From NCBI GenBank assembly GCA_011800155.1, contig CM022372.1:248001-312000 (forward strand): 64,000 nt of DNA, in the 5' to 3' direction. This DNA comes from Flammulina velutipes. Taxonomy: Eukaryota; Basidiomycota; Agaricomycetes; Agaricales; Physalacriaceae. Position numbers and translations under genes: made by a program. Numbering within the stretch: the stretch's first letter is position 1; each line of letters begins with the position of its first letter. Below, one piece after another: positions 53,489 to 64,000 of the stretch. The notes below the pieces were generated by a model. The model saw only the letters and a list, made by a program, of their open reading frames with translations. It made no database searches and was not told the DNA's origin.

Positions 53489-54771
53489 TCAAAGTGTACA
53501 CATCAACGGTCTACTACAATGCGCTCTGCGCATGTTTAAATCCGCTACTTGCTCTTCCAGAGCTTTAATCTTCTTCTCCAACTCTGCACGTTCTCCCTCG
53601 ACTTCCAATGCCCCTCTACCCTCATGATCGACCTCCATGAACCCCCTACTCCGAGTATTCTTCTCGGCCTCCACGATTACTTGGTTGGGCTCCTCCTACA
53701 AAGCAAATGTCTAGGTCAAAATCACGCTAGCCTGTAAGCAAAAGTAAGCTCACCTTCTCCGCCGCCACGAGCGCCTTACTCTTCTTCAAGTCTTCGGCAG
53801 CGTCCACCATTGCCTGGTCAGCCTCCTAAAAAGCGAAGGTTGAGGTGTCACACAAGGTATGCAAAAAGTAAGTTCACCTTCTTCGCCTCAAGCATTGCAT
53901 CTTTGTAGTCTTTGTACTCCTTTTCGTATGCAATCCTCAGCGCCGGAGGCTCCTGTGATGGTAGAAGGACACCCTCTGGTATCATCGGGGGTGCTCCCCG
54001 CCATAACCAGGAGCTGATTCTTTGAGTGATTGTCGTCAACTCGGTGCAGTCCGAGTCCTTCTCCGCGACGATGTGATCCCAAATGGTACTCGTGAACCAG
54101 TAGCTGCTGATATTGTGATCGGAGGTCGCCTTAGTCACGACGTGGGCGAGCACAGCAAGTTCGTCGAATAAGAGTGCTCGATCTCTGAGTGACATCGTCG
54201 AGAGGACGATTGATTTCCTTCTGAAAGGGCTGGCAGATTTGTGGGAGCAAGTGATGAGGGCGTGAGCTGTAATCTGACTGGCTTTGAGGGTGCATTGTTT
54301 CGGGGAACTGGATTCGGATAGTAGAGAGGAGGAGGAGGAAATTGAGTTCCATGGGATGACAGATGCAGGATCTTGGGAGATGGCCGACGGAAGAGGAATA
54401 GACAAAGGGGGTGAGATATCGTCTACATTTGACGCCAAGGCGTTTTGGGCCATAACCATATCCATGGGTAATGAACAAGATGTCGCAGAGGGATTGACAT
54501 CCATATTGGAGCTTTTAGCTGTCGACGCCTTGTTGAGGATTCTATCAATCCCCACAAAAGCGGAGTCAATAACGCGATCTGAGTCGTCGAGAAAGACCAC
54601 CCTCGCGCCGAGGTACTCCCTCCGGAGGCCAGATGCCTCTTTCATGATCATCAGTTCAGTGACAAAGATGTGCTCGAAGAGCAACGGAGACCAGAATTGC
54701 TCTTTGAGGAATGATTCGAGTGGCACAAAACTGTCGTACGGCCTAAAGAAGCGATATCGTTCCGTCTGCAT
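53489..54771 (-). CDS. Uncharacterised protein, tandem paralogue 1
   Basis: ATG 54771 opens MQTERYRFFRPYDSFVPLES; the N-terminal domain (FLKEQFWSPLLFEHIFVTEL, MIMKEASGLRREYLGARVVF, LDDSDRVIDSAFVGIDRIL) is shared with the gene at 55464-57127. A Ser/Pro-rich linker and a region with STIWDHIVAEKDSDCTELT and PEGVLLPSQEPPALRIAYEK precede three short 3' exons that encode coiled-coil heptads (EADQAMVDAAEDLKKSKALV, AELEKKIKALEEQVADLN). The homologous frame extends upstream of the ATG for 14 codons, but the codon equivalent to the paralogue's start is GTC, so the original start appears lost. No known domain; nothing to suggest an enzyme. Confidence 0.7.
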
Positions 54772-54844
54772 CTTGAGATATGGATTGACTGCTGCTGGTT
54801 GAAGGAAAGAGACGAAGTCTCATGAATGATCGGGATGTCCCACA

Positions 54845-54857
54845 CCCTAACCCTAAC
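54845..54857 (-). promoter_or_regulatory. Short telomere-like repeat upstream of paralogue 1
   Basis: CCCTAACCCTAAC, two units of the TTAGGG-type telomere repeat, about 75 bp upstream of the ATG at 54771. Such telobox sequences bind Tbf1/Rap1-type factors in some fungi. A chance occurrence cannot be excluded. Confidence 0.35.
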
Positions 54858-54859
54858 TT

Positions 54860-55463
54860 TCGCCGATAAGATAGCGATCATGCTGTACATGTGGACTCGA
54901 AATTAAAGGAATCTACAATTGTATTCTGAGGACCACTATACTTGAAAGAACGGGTTGTGAATGTATACAAATGTTCTGTGATGACAACTGAGAAAGGGCT
55001 GGTGGAGAGCCGCCGGCCAAGGGAAAGAAGACAAGTGTTGGGTGCGCCACACAACGGGTGGGAAGCACAAAAGAACGAAAGGGAACAACGCCTGAGGCCG
55101 GAAGCTCAGACACGACACGGTGCTGCACCTGAAAAGGGAAGGACCACTGATTGGGTCATGCACAACCACCGTGTGAAAGCGAGGAATCGAGGGAAGAGGG
55201 TGGGCAAAAAGCGAAACGATGACTCGCAACATAATTAAGTGAAGAAGAACGCGCGGAGCAAGAAGCGATGGAGCGTCCGACGCCAACTGATCCGGCTTGA
55301 CTGAACTCACGTGGTCGAATTCTGGAATCCGACATTGAGGGCTCGAGTACGTGTTCATTCTACTCTATCTTATCTAGTGCTAGACTGGCTCGCTCCTCGC
55401 CAGAGCTATCTGGCAACAATCGAAAAGAACAGTAGCCTACAATACAGGCCGAAATCTTTACGA
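54860..55463. other. Intergenic region between tandem paralogues
   Basis: About 600 bp without a supported gene. It holds one TGTGGCGC site (complement at 55044-55051). A 140-codon minus-strand frame (54936-55358) is Leu/Ser/Pro-rich with no domain and looks spurious. Confidence 0.5.
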
Positions 55464-57127
55464 CTACTGTGAAGTGGGCTCTGCACATGCCTTACTCTTC
55501 AAATCTGCTACTTGCTCTTCCAGAGCTTTAATCTTCTTCTCCCATTCTGTCGTCAATAGTGCACGTTCCTCAGACATCGTCTGCTCAAGAGTCAGAGGAA
55601 GCCGTTGAGAGACATCCTAGATGATGAGAAAAGTCAACATGATGTGACGTTCGCCGCAGTGTCGATGAACTCACCTCGCTTGCTTCATGGACTCCTTCCA
55701 ACTGTTTACTAACCTCCAGCTCGACAGCCACGATGCCCCTACTCGGTCTCCGGGTCTTCTTCCCGGCCTCCACAATCGCCTGGCTGTCCTCCTCCTCCTA
55801 CAAAGCAGAGGTCGGTCGAGAGCATGTTAGGTAGGTGAAAGAAGCTCACCATCTTCGTCATCTCCGATACATAGGCAGGATGACGACGCTCTTGGTTGGC
55901 TTCCTACAAAGAAAAGGTCGAGGTCAAGATCTTAGATCACTATAGATAGGCAAAAGGAAGCTCACCTGCTCGACCGCCACGGGCACCCTACTCTTCTGCC
56001 CAGCCTCCACAATTGCCTGGTTGTCCTCCTTCTACAAAGCAGAGGTCGGTCGAGAGCATGTTAGGTAGGTGAAAGAAGCTCACCATCTTCGTCATCTCCG
56101 ATACATAGGCAGGATGACGACGCTCTTCGTTGACCTTCTACAAAGCAAAGGTCAAGTCAAGATCATGCCAGGTAAGCAAAAGCAAGCTCACCTTCTTCGC
56201 CTCGAGCATCTTCTCCTTGTAAATTTCCCAGTCCTTTTTGTAGGCAATCCTCAGCGCCGGAGGCTCTTGAGATGGTAGAAGTACACCCGTTGATACCAGC
56301 GAGAATCCGTGAGGTATTCCCTGTTGTACCCACCTGCTGACTCCTTCGGTGATCGTCGTCGAGTCGATACAGCCCTCCTTCTCAGTGACGACGAGATCCC
56401 ATGTGGTTTTCATATGCCAGTAGCACATCGTGCTACTCACATTGTAGTCTGGAGCCGCCTTACTCACCGAGTGGGCGAGAACAACAAGTTCATCGAACGG
56501 AAATGCTCGACCGCTGAACGACATCGTCGACAGAACCACCGAGGTCTCGCTGGAAGGTATGACGGATTTGTGGGAGCAACCAATGGTGTCGCGAGCTGGA
56601 CCGGTGCTAAGACAGCGATGCGAGAAGGCGATGGCTTCGTCCCACGAAGGTAGTAGTGAGGAGGAGGAGGACGATGAGGAGGCAACCAAGTTCCCTTGAG
56701 CGACAGGTGCAGCATCCTGGGAGATGGGTGGAGAACTGAGAAGGATAGATGGAGTGGATGCGACGTCGGTGGGTGATGAAGGAGACGGCGTAGCGGCGTT
56801 TTCGTCTACATCGCCTAATCGGTATCCTTTGACCTTCGAAGCCTTGTCGATCCCTCTATCAATCCGAGCAGAGGCTGAGTCCATGACCTGGTCTGAGTTG
56901 TCCAGAGCGACTACCTTCACGCCGAGGTATTCGTGTTGGACACTTGATCGCTCTTTCATGATCATCAGTTCAGTTACAAAGATCTTCCCGAAGAGCGATG
57001 GAGACCAGAATTGTTCGTTGAGGAACGCGCCGAGCGGTAAAGTGCTTTCGTATGGCTTGAACAACTGATAACGTTCTAACTGCTCCTGGAGATGCGGATC
57101 GAGTTCTTCTGGGGGAAGGGAAGACAT
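55464..57127 (-). CDS. Uncharacterised protein, tandem paralogue 2, with duplicated exons
   Basis: ATG 57127 gives MSSLPPEELDPHLQEQLERY, and the N-terminal domain matches paralogue 1 (FLNEQFWSPSLFGKIFVTEL, MIMKERSSVQHEYLGVKVVA, LDNSDQVMDSASARIDRG). After VLLPSQEPPALRIAYKK a chain of small exons follows. The exon encoding ERRHPAYVSEMTKM occurs twice (near 55850-55905 and 56083-56140), each followed by an exon starting with a Glu-rich DNQAIVEAGQK or DSQAIVEAGKK segment. The last exon encodes a coiled coil (EWEKKIKALEEQVADLKSK), as in paralogue 1. The stop is at 55464-55466. Function unknown. Confidence 0.7.
55799..56140 (-). repeat. Tandem duplication of an exon-intron unit (233 bp offset)
   Basis: The stretch from TACAAAGCAGAGGTCGGTCG through GACGACGCTCTT (about 96 bp, from 55799) recurs from 56032 with no difference that I can see, including intron bases. 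Intron identity points to a recent duplication or conversion. Confidence 0.85.
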
Positions 57128-57945
57128 GATGGGGGGAGAAGGATGTGAAAGTCGCGCTGGATGCCCATGACGGCTACTTATAGGAAACAGAATGTTTGCT
57201 TATGTCATGACCCGAGCTCATGATCGAGATATCCCGCCGACTTTCCAGGTTGAAAACACCGGTGTTCACAGCTCCTGATACCTATTGATGAAAGGCGGGA
57301 CACTGAGAGGTACTCCTTCGACACAGAAACGATTCAAGGATAGAAAGTACGAACTTGCCTTTTCCGGTGATTTATGATGCCCCTCGCTTTACACTGAATA
57401 ATGTTGAAGCTCTCGCACTACAATTCAAAATTTAAGCTGTGAAGCGAGAGTTAAATATCTGGGCTACCTTATCAGTTCTTCGAGCTTGTTAGTCGACACT
57501 TACACTTTTTGTTCACTCTGGCAAGGATCGGACAAGCCATTGATTGAGTAAAGACAACTCCTTTAACTTGTACACTTGTGTTTGCGAATACGGCATACTT
57601 GTAATTACCGTTATCTCTCAAAATGTTATCAGTTTTCTAGTTAGAAAGTCATCAAGGTCGCATACCTACCGACATCGAACAACCCTATCTAGTCTATATA
57701 TAGGAAACTTACGAACCATTCTCAACGCGACAGGTGATGGAACCATGTATGACTCGGAGGTGTTTCGATGCTGACTGGGAAAGAATCAAGAAGAGTATCG
57801 TGCACGGCGATACTCTATAATGGAGCTTAGCGTCGACGAAGAAACGTAGAAGCGGTCCACGAACTAGCAGAGACGATTCCACTAACGATCTCGAGGAGGA
57901 AAGATGCTCAAAACAGGATTGATGTATAATACATACAATAATCTC
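57128..57945. other. Intergenic region
   Basis: About 820 bp between paralogue 2 and HGH1. AT-rich with one short frame (57544-57774) that has no support; no RNA gene seen. Confidence 0.5.
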
Positions 57946-59517
57946 TTACACCTCCTCTATTTTATTATCCTCGTCATCAGACTCTACCTGGATCTTCGCA
58001 GGCTCCTTCTCAGGCGGCTCATCCGACTTAAGCAGATTAACCAGCCGTTCGATATGTTCCGAAATCTTGTCCACCGGCTCCACCTCGTGTGTAGCGCGCA
58101 CAATCTCGTACACGCCATGTTCCCGCAGGTAATCGCGCCCCCATCTCGTGTGGCACATCAACAGCAACGTCTCGACGTGCGTCAGACGCAGGACCTCGTC
58201 GGGTTCCCGGGTCTTGTCTGCAGGAAGGAATTGTAGAGGCTCCAGTAGTTTGTCTTGGTCCTGACAGTAGAATTAGAATGGCGGGTAGGATTAAGATGGA
58301 TGATGATGCGCTTACCTCAAGATCGAACTCCTCTGGTCCGGCGAGCGGGAGGAGAAGGTAAGGCAGCACGTCGATTCCGTGAGCTTCGACCTTTGACGGA
58401 GGTACGGCAACATTTTCGGATTCAGGCGTGAGCATTGCTCGGTGCGCAGGGGAGTGGAATGCGCAATTTCTGTTGGACCGTTAGGTTTTGATACGACGAA
58501 ATTGAATGTGATTTACTTGATAGCAGAAACGACGCCTCCGCGTCTCATCGTATCCTTATGCTCGGTGAACGAAACAATTTTCGCCAGAGGGAATTCCAGG
58601 GGTTCATTGGGATTGAGGAAATTTGGTGGACGGGGTGTGAAGAAAAACGTGCGTCCGGGCGATGACTACAGGAAGAATTAGATGTATAGGGGTATTTGAG
58701 GGATGAGACTGACCGCTGCTACGTTCGAAAAGACGCTTGCTAGGAAGTGTAAACTTCCTTTCCTCGTCCGTTTTGATAGGTCTTCCGTCAGTTCTACCGT
58801 TGCGCCTTGCGCGAATGCATCGAGCAGCAAGGGGAGGGCAAGCTCGTCTGTTGTCGTCCCATCCGGGTATGGGACTGGTGCAGGACACGTCCCAGAGCGT
58901 GATTGCGTGGTAAAGAATCCGTTCTTGATGTTCGGACTTGCGATGACGTTGACTTTCATGGATATTAACGTTGAGCATGCGACGGACGACGAAGAGAGGT
59001 TAGATAGGAGCATGGATGCGAGGTCGGCTAGAATGGCATCTGGGTTCTGGGTTTCGTTAGCATGACGTTCGGAGGATTGGTGAGCGGACTGACGATGATA
59101 TACGACACGACGAAGTTCAAAAATTGGGCATCGGACAGCGCCTGGATGACAATCGGCGAGTCTGAGAGATTTATGAGAGCTTTGAAGGCATCGTGCGCTA
59201 TGGCCTCGCTTAAGCGTTAGTTTAACTGGATAGACGGGGAGATCGAAGAACGCACGAGCTGGTCTCTGCAGAGGAGTTTAAGATCTCGAAGGACATCGGA
59301 TTCCTTTTGCGTCTGCTGAAGTCCACCGCCTTTGACACTCGTCAAGAAGATTTCTCGGTGAGGCGCATCCTTCGGAGTTTGCGGTAATAGATTTGATAGA
59401 GCGATCTGCCTGACTTGCGGATTTTTGTCGCGAAGGAACTGGAGCAACTGTGATAGACGTCAGTGTATATAATGAGGAAAAGCAAAGAGACCGTACTTCT
59501 TTGTGGTGAGCGTCCAT
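57946..59517 (-). CDS. HGH1: Armadillo-type protein HGH1 homologue
   Basis: ATG 59517 gives MDAHHKE, then after an intron LLQFLRDKNPQVRQIALSNL, a helical repeat start. Later exons give DAFKALINLSDSPIVIQAL, DLASMLLSNLSSSSVACSTL, LPLLLDAFAQGATV, HFLASVFSNVAA, GRTFFFTPRPPNFLNPNEP and TMRRGGVVSAIKNCAFHSPA, the last two being the diagnostic HGH1 (former DUF383/DUF384) motifs, and VDVLPYLLLPLAGPEEFD. HGH1 is a cytosolic chaperone for eEF2 folding together with TRiC and Cns1. The acidic C-terminal tail (VESDDEDNKIEEV) is usual. It is divergent from SPT20, with 52 bp between the start codons. Confidence 0.92.
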
Positions 59518-59569
59518 TTGATAGAGCGATCGTAAACCTAACCCCAGCGACCCTTGTCTTTGTACCACC
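59518..59569. promoter_or_regulatory. 52-bp gap between divergent HGH1 and SPT20 start codons
   Basis: Only 52 bp separate the two start codons, so the transcripts must either overlap at their 5' ends or have very short leaders. The promoter elements must lie partly in the opposite gene. No TATA box is visible. Confidence 0.5.
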
Positions 59570-61706
59570 ATGACATGGTACAATCAGGCGCGTAACATGG
59601 AGGTAAGCTACTCTCGCGCGTCGGATACAGCTCTGTTAACGTTAACATAGGTGCTGCTGGCCAAGCACCAGGCGCATCCGCCGTCGTTCACCGTCAACCT
59701 GCACGCGGAGCATTGGACGCTGAACAACGGCCCCAAGTTTCTCTACAACAACCACTTTGCTGTATGGTCGTCTTGAACATTTATTTCCATCTCTTACAGT
59801 CTATTTCTAGTCGATATTGGACGACATCCGCGCACAACAAATACCGTCCGACTTTCTAGACCTGTTCGAAGCGGCGCGGACACCATTCTACGAAGGTGCG
59901 CCATTTGTCCTCTCCATCGTTCCCAAATTTGACTATCGATCTAGGATGTCTGATTGTAGAGCTCATCGACTACCGTCCCCGTAAACCGCATGAAGTCCCA
60001 CTGGATATCCCCACGCGAAACCGAACTGTCCTTCAACCCACGTCGGAATCTCTGTGGGCAGACATTTGCCTCTTGAACGCCAAACACGGGAACAAATGGT
60101 CGGACATGGATTCCCTAGAAGTAGAATCCAAGATACTGGTGCGTCGAATCCATCGTCTACTCTGCTCAGTTCATGAGCTGAGATAATCATAGTTGGCGAC
60201 TTCACCTGCATTGTGCCTCGACCCGGACCCAAATATCACGCGAATGGTCAACCGCGTCGCAAAGGTGTCTACCCCGCCCATCCCAAACGCCCTCAAACGG
60301 AAGGCATCTGCGGTTGTCCAAGAAGACGACGAAACCGACAAGGCTCGTCGAGCCAAAATTATGCAGTTCATGAATACGCGAACATCGCGCCCCACAAAGT
60401 ACGTCCGTGCCGATCGAGTTAGTCCCGATGCTCATAATGCATTTTCAGCTTTCGCCTCCTCGACATTATTCAAAAGGCAAAGCAGGCGAAAACAGATTCA
60501 TCAAACGGCTCCCAGCCTCAACAACCTCCACCGAACGCTCCTACTCCCTCGCATGTGCCCTCTCCTGCGCCTCCTCCTCAGTCTACCCAATTCGTTAAAC
60601 AACCTCTGCCACCGCCAGCACAACAGGAAAAGGCGAAAGAAACCCCGATGGCATTCAACCTCCAAAACCCTCCCGTTCCACAGGCGCCCGCCCCCATCCA
60701 ACAGTTCATCGCTCAGAATATGACGAAAACGAACACACCTTCTCCTCGGACGCAAACTCCACATCAGGCGCCAGCCTTTGTCGTACAAACACAAGACACT
60801 ACCAGTCGGAATTCTACGCCTTCAAAACAGCAACAGCAGGCTTCACCGCCTCATATCCCCCCTGCTGCTCCGACGCAAACTCCCGTGACGTTTCAAGCTG
60901 CTATTCCCGGTGCCCAGTTTCTACAACAGATTCCCACTGTCCGGGGCAACCAAAACAAGATGTCGAAAACCGCGGTACCAGCGCCTGGCGCGCCTCAACA
61001 ACAGCCACCAACAGCGATGAACCAACAGCAGATGTACGTGCATCGTATGATGTACCAACAACAAGCCATGATGGCGCAACAGCAGCAAACTCCGCATGTG
61101 CAAGTCGGACAGCCAGGCCAGCCCCAACATCACCCGACGCCCCAGCCCCAACAGCCACCAGTACAGGTCGCAGCGCAGCCGGTGCCAACACCAGGGCAGA
61201 TACAGCAGCAGCAGATGTATCAATACCAGCAACAACAACAACACCACGCCCAGGCGCAACTCCAAAGCGGGCGTACTTCCGTCGCGCCTGCTGCCGTCCC
61301 CTCCGTCAACGCCATCCGCGCCAGCCCCCATCTCGCCAACCAGCGAGTGGCCTCTCGGTCCCCTATGCCTCCCCAAGCCCCCCAGCCAGCCCAACCAACC
61401 TCCCAAGCCCAAGCGTATCAATACAACCCCGCCAACGCCGCTCAATACCGGAGCGCCAGCACCGTGCAGGGCGCTGCGCCCGCGCAGCCTGGGGCGGTGT
61501 ACACGTATGGCTACCCGCAGATGTATGCGATGCAGGGGAGGCAGCAGCAGATGTATTGGCAGGCGCGGATGCCGCAGATGGGTGCGAATGGGCAGTTGCA
61601 GGGGGTTAACCTCAATCTGCAGCAGTTTCAGCAGATGCAGATGCATCAGGCTCAGCAGCAGCAACAGCAGCAACAGGCGGGACAGCAGGCGGGGCAGAAG
61701 CGATGA
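59570..61706 (+). CDS. SPT20: SAGA complex subunit SPT20
   Basis: ATG 59570 gives MTWYNQARNMEVLLAKHQ, then HPPSFTVNLHAEHWTLNNGP, FLYNNHFASILDDIRAQQIP, DLFEAARTPFYEG and CLIVELIDYRPRK, the conserved SPT20 domain. The rest follows as ALKRKASAVVQEDD, RLLDIIQKAKQAK and a long Gln/Pro/Ala-rich C-terminal half (runs of QQQQ, PQPQQPP), typical of fungal Spt20. Six or so exons in the 5' half. It is a structural core subunit needed for SAGA integrity in transcription activation. The stop is at 61704-61706. Confidence 0.92.
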
Positions 61707-62491
61707 AGATCTGGACGTGCTTGTATTTATATTACTTACTGGTATTTAGCAAGGGAATTATTTGTGCATACCCATTTCTTGGGCTCATCACTATTTCTTT
61801 TTCTTTTTGCGCTTGGAAAGGGATAAAGAACTCGCCAACAAGGACCACGACAATCACATCCGACAGTCTTCGCAAGATCGTCGCCGACGCTGAGTCTCCA
61901 CTGGCAGGCGCGCTTTCCTATGTCCATCTGACAACCCGTTAGTGAGTCAGAGGATCGTTTGGGTCGAGAGCGGTCAAGGATGGAATCACCCAGTGCGCGG
62001 TTCCGAGGATGTTTGGGCAATTGGGAGACCATATATAGCTCACAGAAGGTGGTAGCTGCAGGATGGTGGTAAGTACCATCTAAAGCCTACACCGTTTCCA
62101 GTATGCTGTCTAACACCCATTGGCAGTGGGATCAATAGGTCGATTCGATCATCAACTACTAAGATGCATCGTTGTTCGTTCTACTTGTGAGCATTCAGGA
62201 AATCATCATCACTTGCCCAAACTACACCCACAGCAACGTGGTAGCTTGACTCGATGGGCGCGGAGTCGCTGGTTGAGTAAGGGAATAACGAACGGTGCTA
62301 CAGGACACGTTGTTAGATTTGGCTTGGATTGAATTGAAAAGAAAATGGCATACCCACGAGGGGCGTAAGACCCAACTTGCAAGGAGTCCGCTGGTAGCAC
62401 TAACAGCCCGACCTCCTAGTATGCCTGTTCAGAAAAATGTCAGTGTTATCTGGTATTGACCTCGCAGCGGCGACCTACAACGGAATGGCCC
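61707..62491. other. Intergenic region 3' of SPT20
   Basis: About 785 bp. A 98-codon minus-strand frame (61736-62032) has no domain or splice support. Nothing else recognised. Confidence 0.5.
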
Positions 62492-63990
62492 TTAAACTAG
62501 AGCGTTCGGATTAGCACCGAGCACGGGAGCGAGAGCGTCCTGCGTCGATATGGGCTGAAAATACACAGATGAGAAGAGGAGGGGATAAAGTTGAGCAGGA
62601 GACGCACGAAATCGGAATGAAGGGTAGGAGATGGCTTGTCTTGGGGAGAAACGGCGGGAATAGTTGGGAGATCACCCAATTCATCGGCGGGGACATGATC
62701 AGCCTCATCGGCAGAAACGTTAATCTGATATATTTGTCAGTATATCAACATCCAGCTTGTTTATATAGGTAACGTACGCGCGCTTGAACAGGTATGGCAT
62801 AAATGAGTTCGATCGTGTTATCTCCTTCGGGGAATAGCTCGCGCTCGAGCTGTGAATGCATTTCAGTTGATGATAAAGTGATAAAGATGAAGAATGAAAC
62901 GTTCGCGTACCTCTGAGCAGATACTTCTACCTTCCGTTACCGGCGTCGGAGCACGAATGGTAATCTCGAAATTGCTAGACGTGTGCTGCGAACATAGTCA
63001 ATCGATTGATGCTTTCCTCTTCTCAGATGAGAAAACACGTACCTCGTTCACGTCCCAGTCGTCGTCGGAAGCCTGATAGTGTTATCAGCAATAGACGTAT
63101 AAGAAGAAATGTCGAACATACTTGCGGGATGGAAGGAACATCCTGTGCCGGCATGGGAATAGGGCCAGGCGAGAGACCTTCCGTAAGACCGCGGCTGATA
63201 GGTTTGACGGCTAAGCTGTCCATAGAGCCAGACCATGATCGCCTGTTCTCTATCGCTGTCAAGGATGCTGAACCCAAAGTGTGTTTGTTCACGGATGACT
63301 GTGAGATTGTTATTGCCGATAGTCGAGAGGTAAGCGTAATGCAAACCTTGACTTCAGGTGGAGCGCGGTGTTGTTCCGCGCTTATGACAATTTCCGGAAC
63401 ATGCTGTGTGAACATAGCAGTTGTCGTGGAACGAAGACAGTGTGCGCCATCTGCGCGAACTTCTTCTACGATAGGGATTGTAGGAGCAATGCTCGGATGT
63501 ACAGTTTCGGTAGTCTGGTTACAAAGTCATGAGTGTTAGGTACAGATGAGCGGACAGTACACTAACCTTGTTCGTTTCCTGGGGCGCCGGGGGCGTCAGA
63601 GAGGTCGAAGGCCGGCGCTGCTCAGCGTCGACTCGGCCTTTGGAGCGTGAAAGTCTAGTCTTATCTCAAACAGACAAAACTCCTTGTGATGGCTAAGTTC
63701 TAGGGCATTCGAGTACGGGCCGGGATTCTGGCAAAATCGAGTCATGCAGGTAAGGTCCTTGTGGACAAGTCTGTTGTGCTGTACGAGGCATTAGTAGTAT
63801 GTCTGAATGCTTGTAGTGATCATACCTTGCGCAGGTCACTGTCGTTGCGAAGTGGAACACCCCAACATTCTGGGAACCTGCAGCTTGGATGAGCCGGCGA
63901 GGACACGTAGTGGGCGTTCGCGTCAGAACGAAGAACTTTGGCGCCACAGGAACAGTAAAATGTTTGAAAAGCTGTATGCTGTTCAGCGAC
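62492..63990 (-). CDS. Unrecognised multi-exon gene, 5' end probably beyond the window
   Basis: On the minus strand, exons joined by GT-AG introns give a Ser/Thr/Pro-rich region (RRPSTSLTPPAPQE), then HPSIAPTIPIVEEVRADGAH, APPEVKVCITLTSRLSAITI, NRRSWSGSMDSLAVKPISRG and ASDDDWDVNE. Next come SNFEITIRAPTPVTEGRSIC, LERELFPEGDNTIELIYAIP, NVSADEADHVPADELGDLPT and DFPISTQDALAPVLGANPNA with the stop at 62492-62494. The protein is mostly disordered, with a more conserved-looking segment around ELFPEGDNTIELIYAIP. I do not recognise the family. The N-terminal part (63693-63990) is uncertain. Confidence 0.45.
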
Positions 63991-64000
63991 GTTAACTACC

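Noticed and set aside
60501..61673. Leu-rich and Arg-rich frames opposite and beside the Gln-rich part of SPT20
   Set aside because: Antisense or shifted-frame shadows of the CAG/CAA-rich coding sequence.

Overview
The window is nuclear DNA of a filamentous basidiomycete, most likely an agaricomycete (mushroom-forming). Genes are broken by many 45-60 bp GT-AG introns, KDZ (Kyakuja-Dileera-Zisupton) transposases are present, and the housekeeping genes are fungal. There are two regions: a mobile-element region (1 to about 43,000) and a gene-dense core region (43,137 to the end).

Mobile region. The main structure is a nest of very large, multigene KDZ transposons. The outer element (called alpha here) runs from before the window to 32,811. 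It carries, in order, a W-rich/HMG-like gene (992-3726, minus), a single-domain and then a two-domain RNase H1 N-domain (viroplasmin-like) gene (4074, 4772), an MGRKKLY basic protein (8894), two small SAM-like genes (9697, 10659) and a KDZ transposase (12,261). A second element (beta, 15,602-31,920, 16.3 kb) sits inside the last part of the alpha transposase gene. It is flanked by a 10-bp direct repeat, and the alpha reading frame continues exactly at 31,921. Beta carries the same gene set in nearly the same order: W-rich gene, one-domain and two-domain RNase H1-N genes, MGRKKLY gene (inverted), SAM-like gene, KDZ transposase. Three visible ends (beta left, beta right, alpha right) share a pair of GGGATATATCCC-like palindromes 33-34 bp apart.

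On top of this are three copies (5806, 17,710, 35,290) of a 2.8-kb, almost perfectly palindromic transposon. Each has 1.22-kb arms, a 363-bp spacer, CACCCTAT tips and perfect 7-bp target duplications. Copy 2 splits a coding exon of the beta W-rich gene, and copy 3 lies in an intron of a DUF6532-like gene. An AT-rich stretch (39.5-43 kb) holds tandem repeats, a hAT transposase relic and two non-autonomous hAT-type elements with 8-bp duplications.

Core region. In order: a DUF3669 kinase-like gene, ETF beta subunit, proteasome alpha1 (SCL1), a KGD4/YMR31-like mitochondrial protein, an intron-containing tRNA-Gly(TCC), two rearranged tRNA/gene-tail duplicates, proteasome alpha3 (PRE9), a nucleolin/NSR1 protein, NOT2, a CGFS glutaredoxin, two tandem paralogues of unknown function, HGH1 and SPT20 (divergent, start codons 52 bp apart), and a last unrecognised gene. 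Splice sites were read by eye, so exon boundaries are predictions except where frame continuity makes them compelling.
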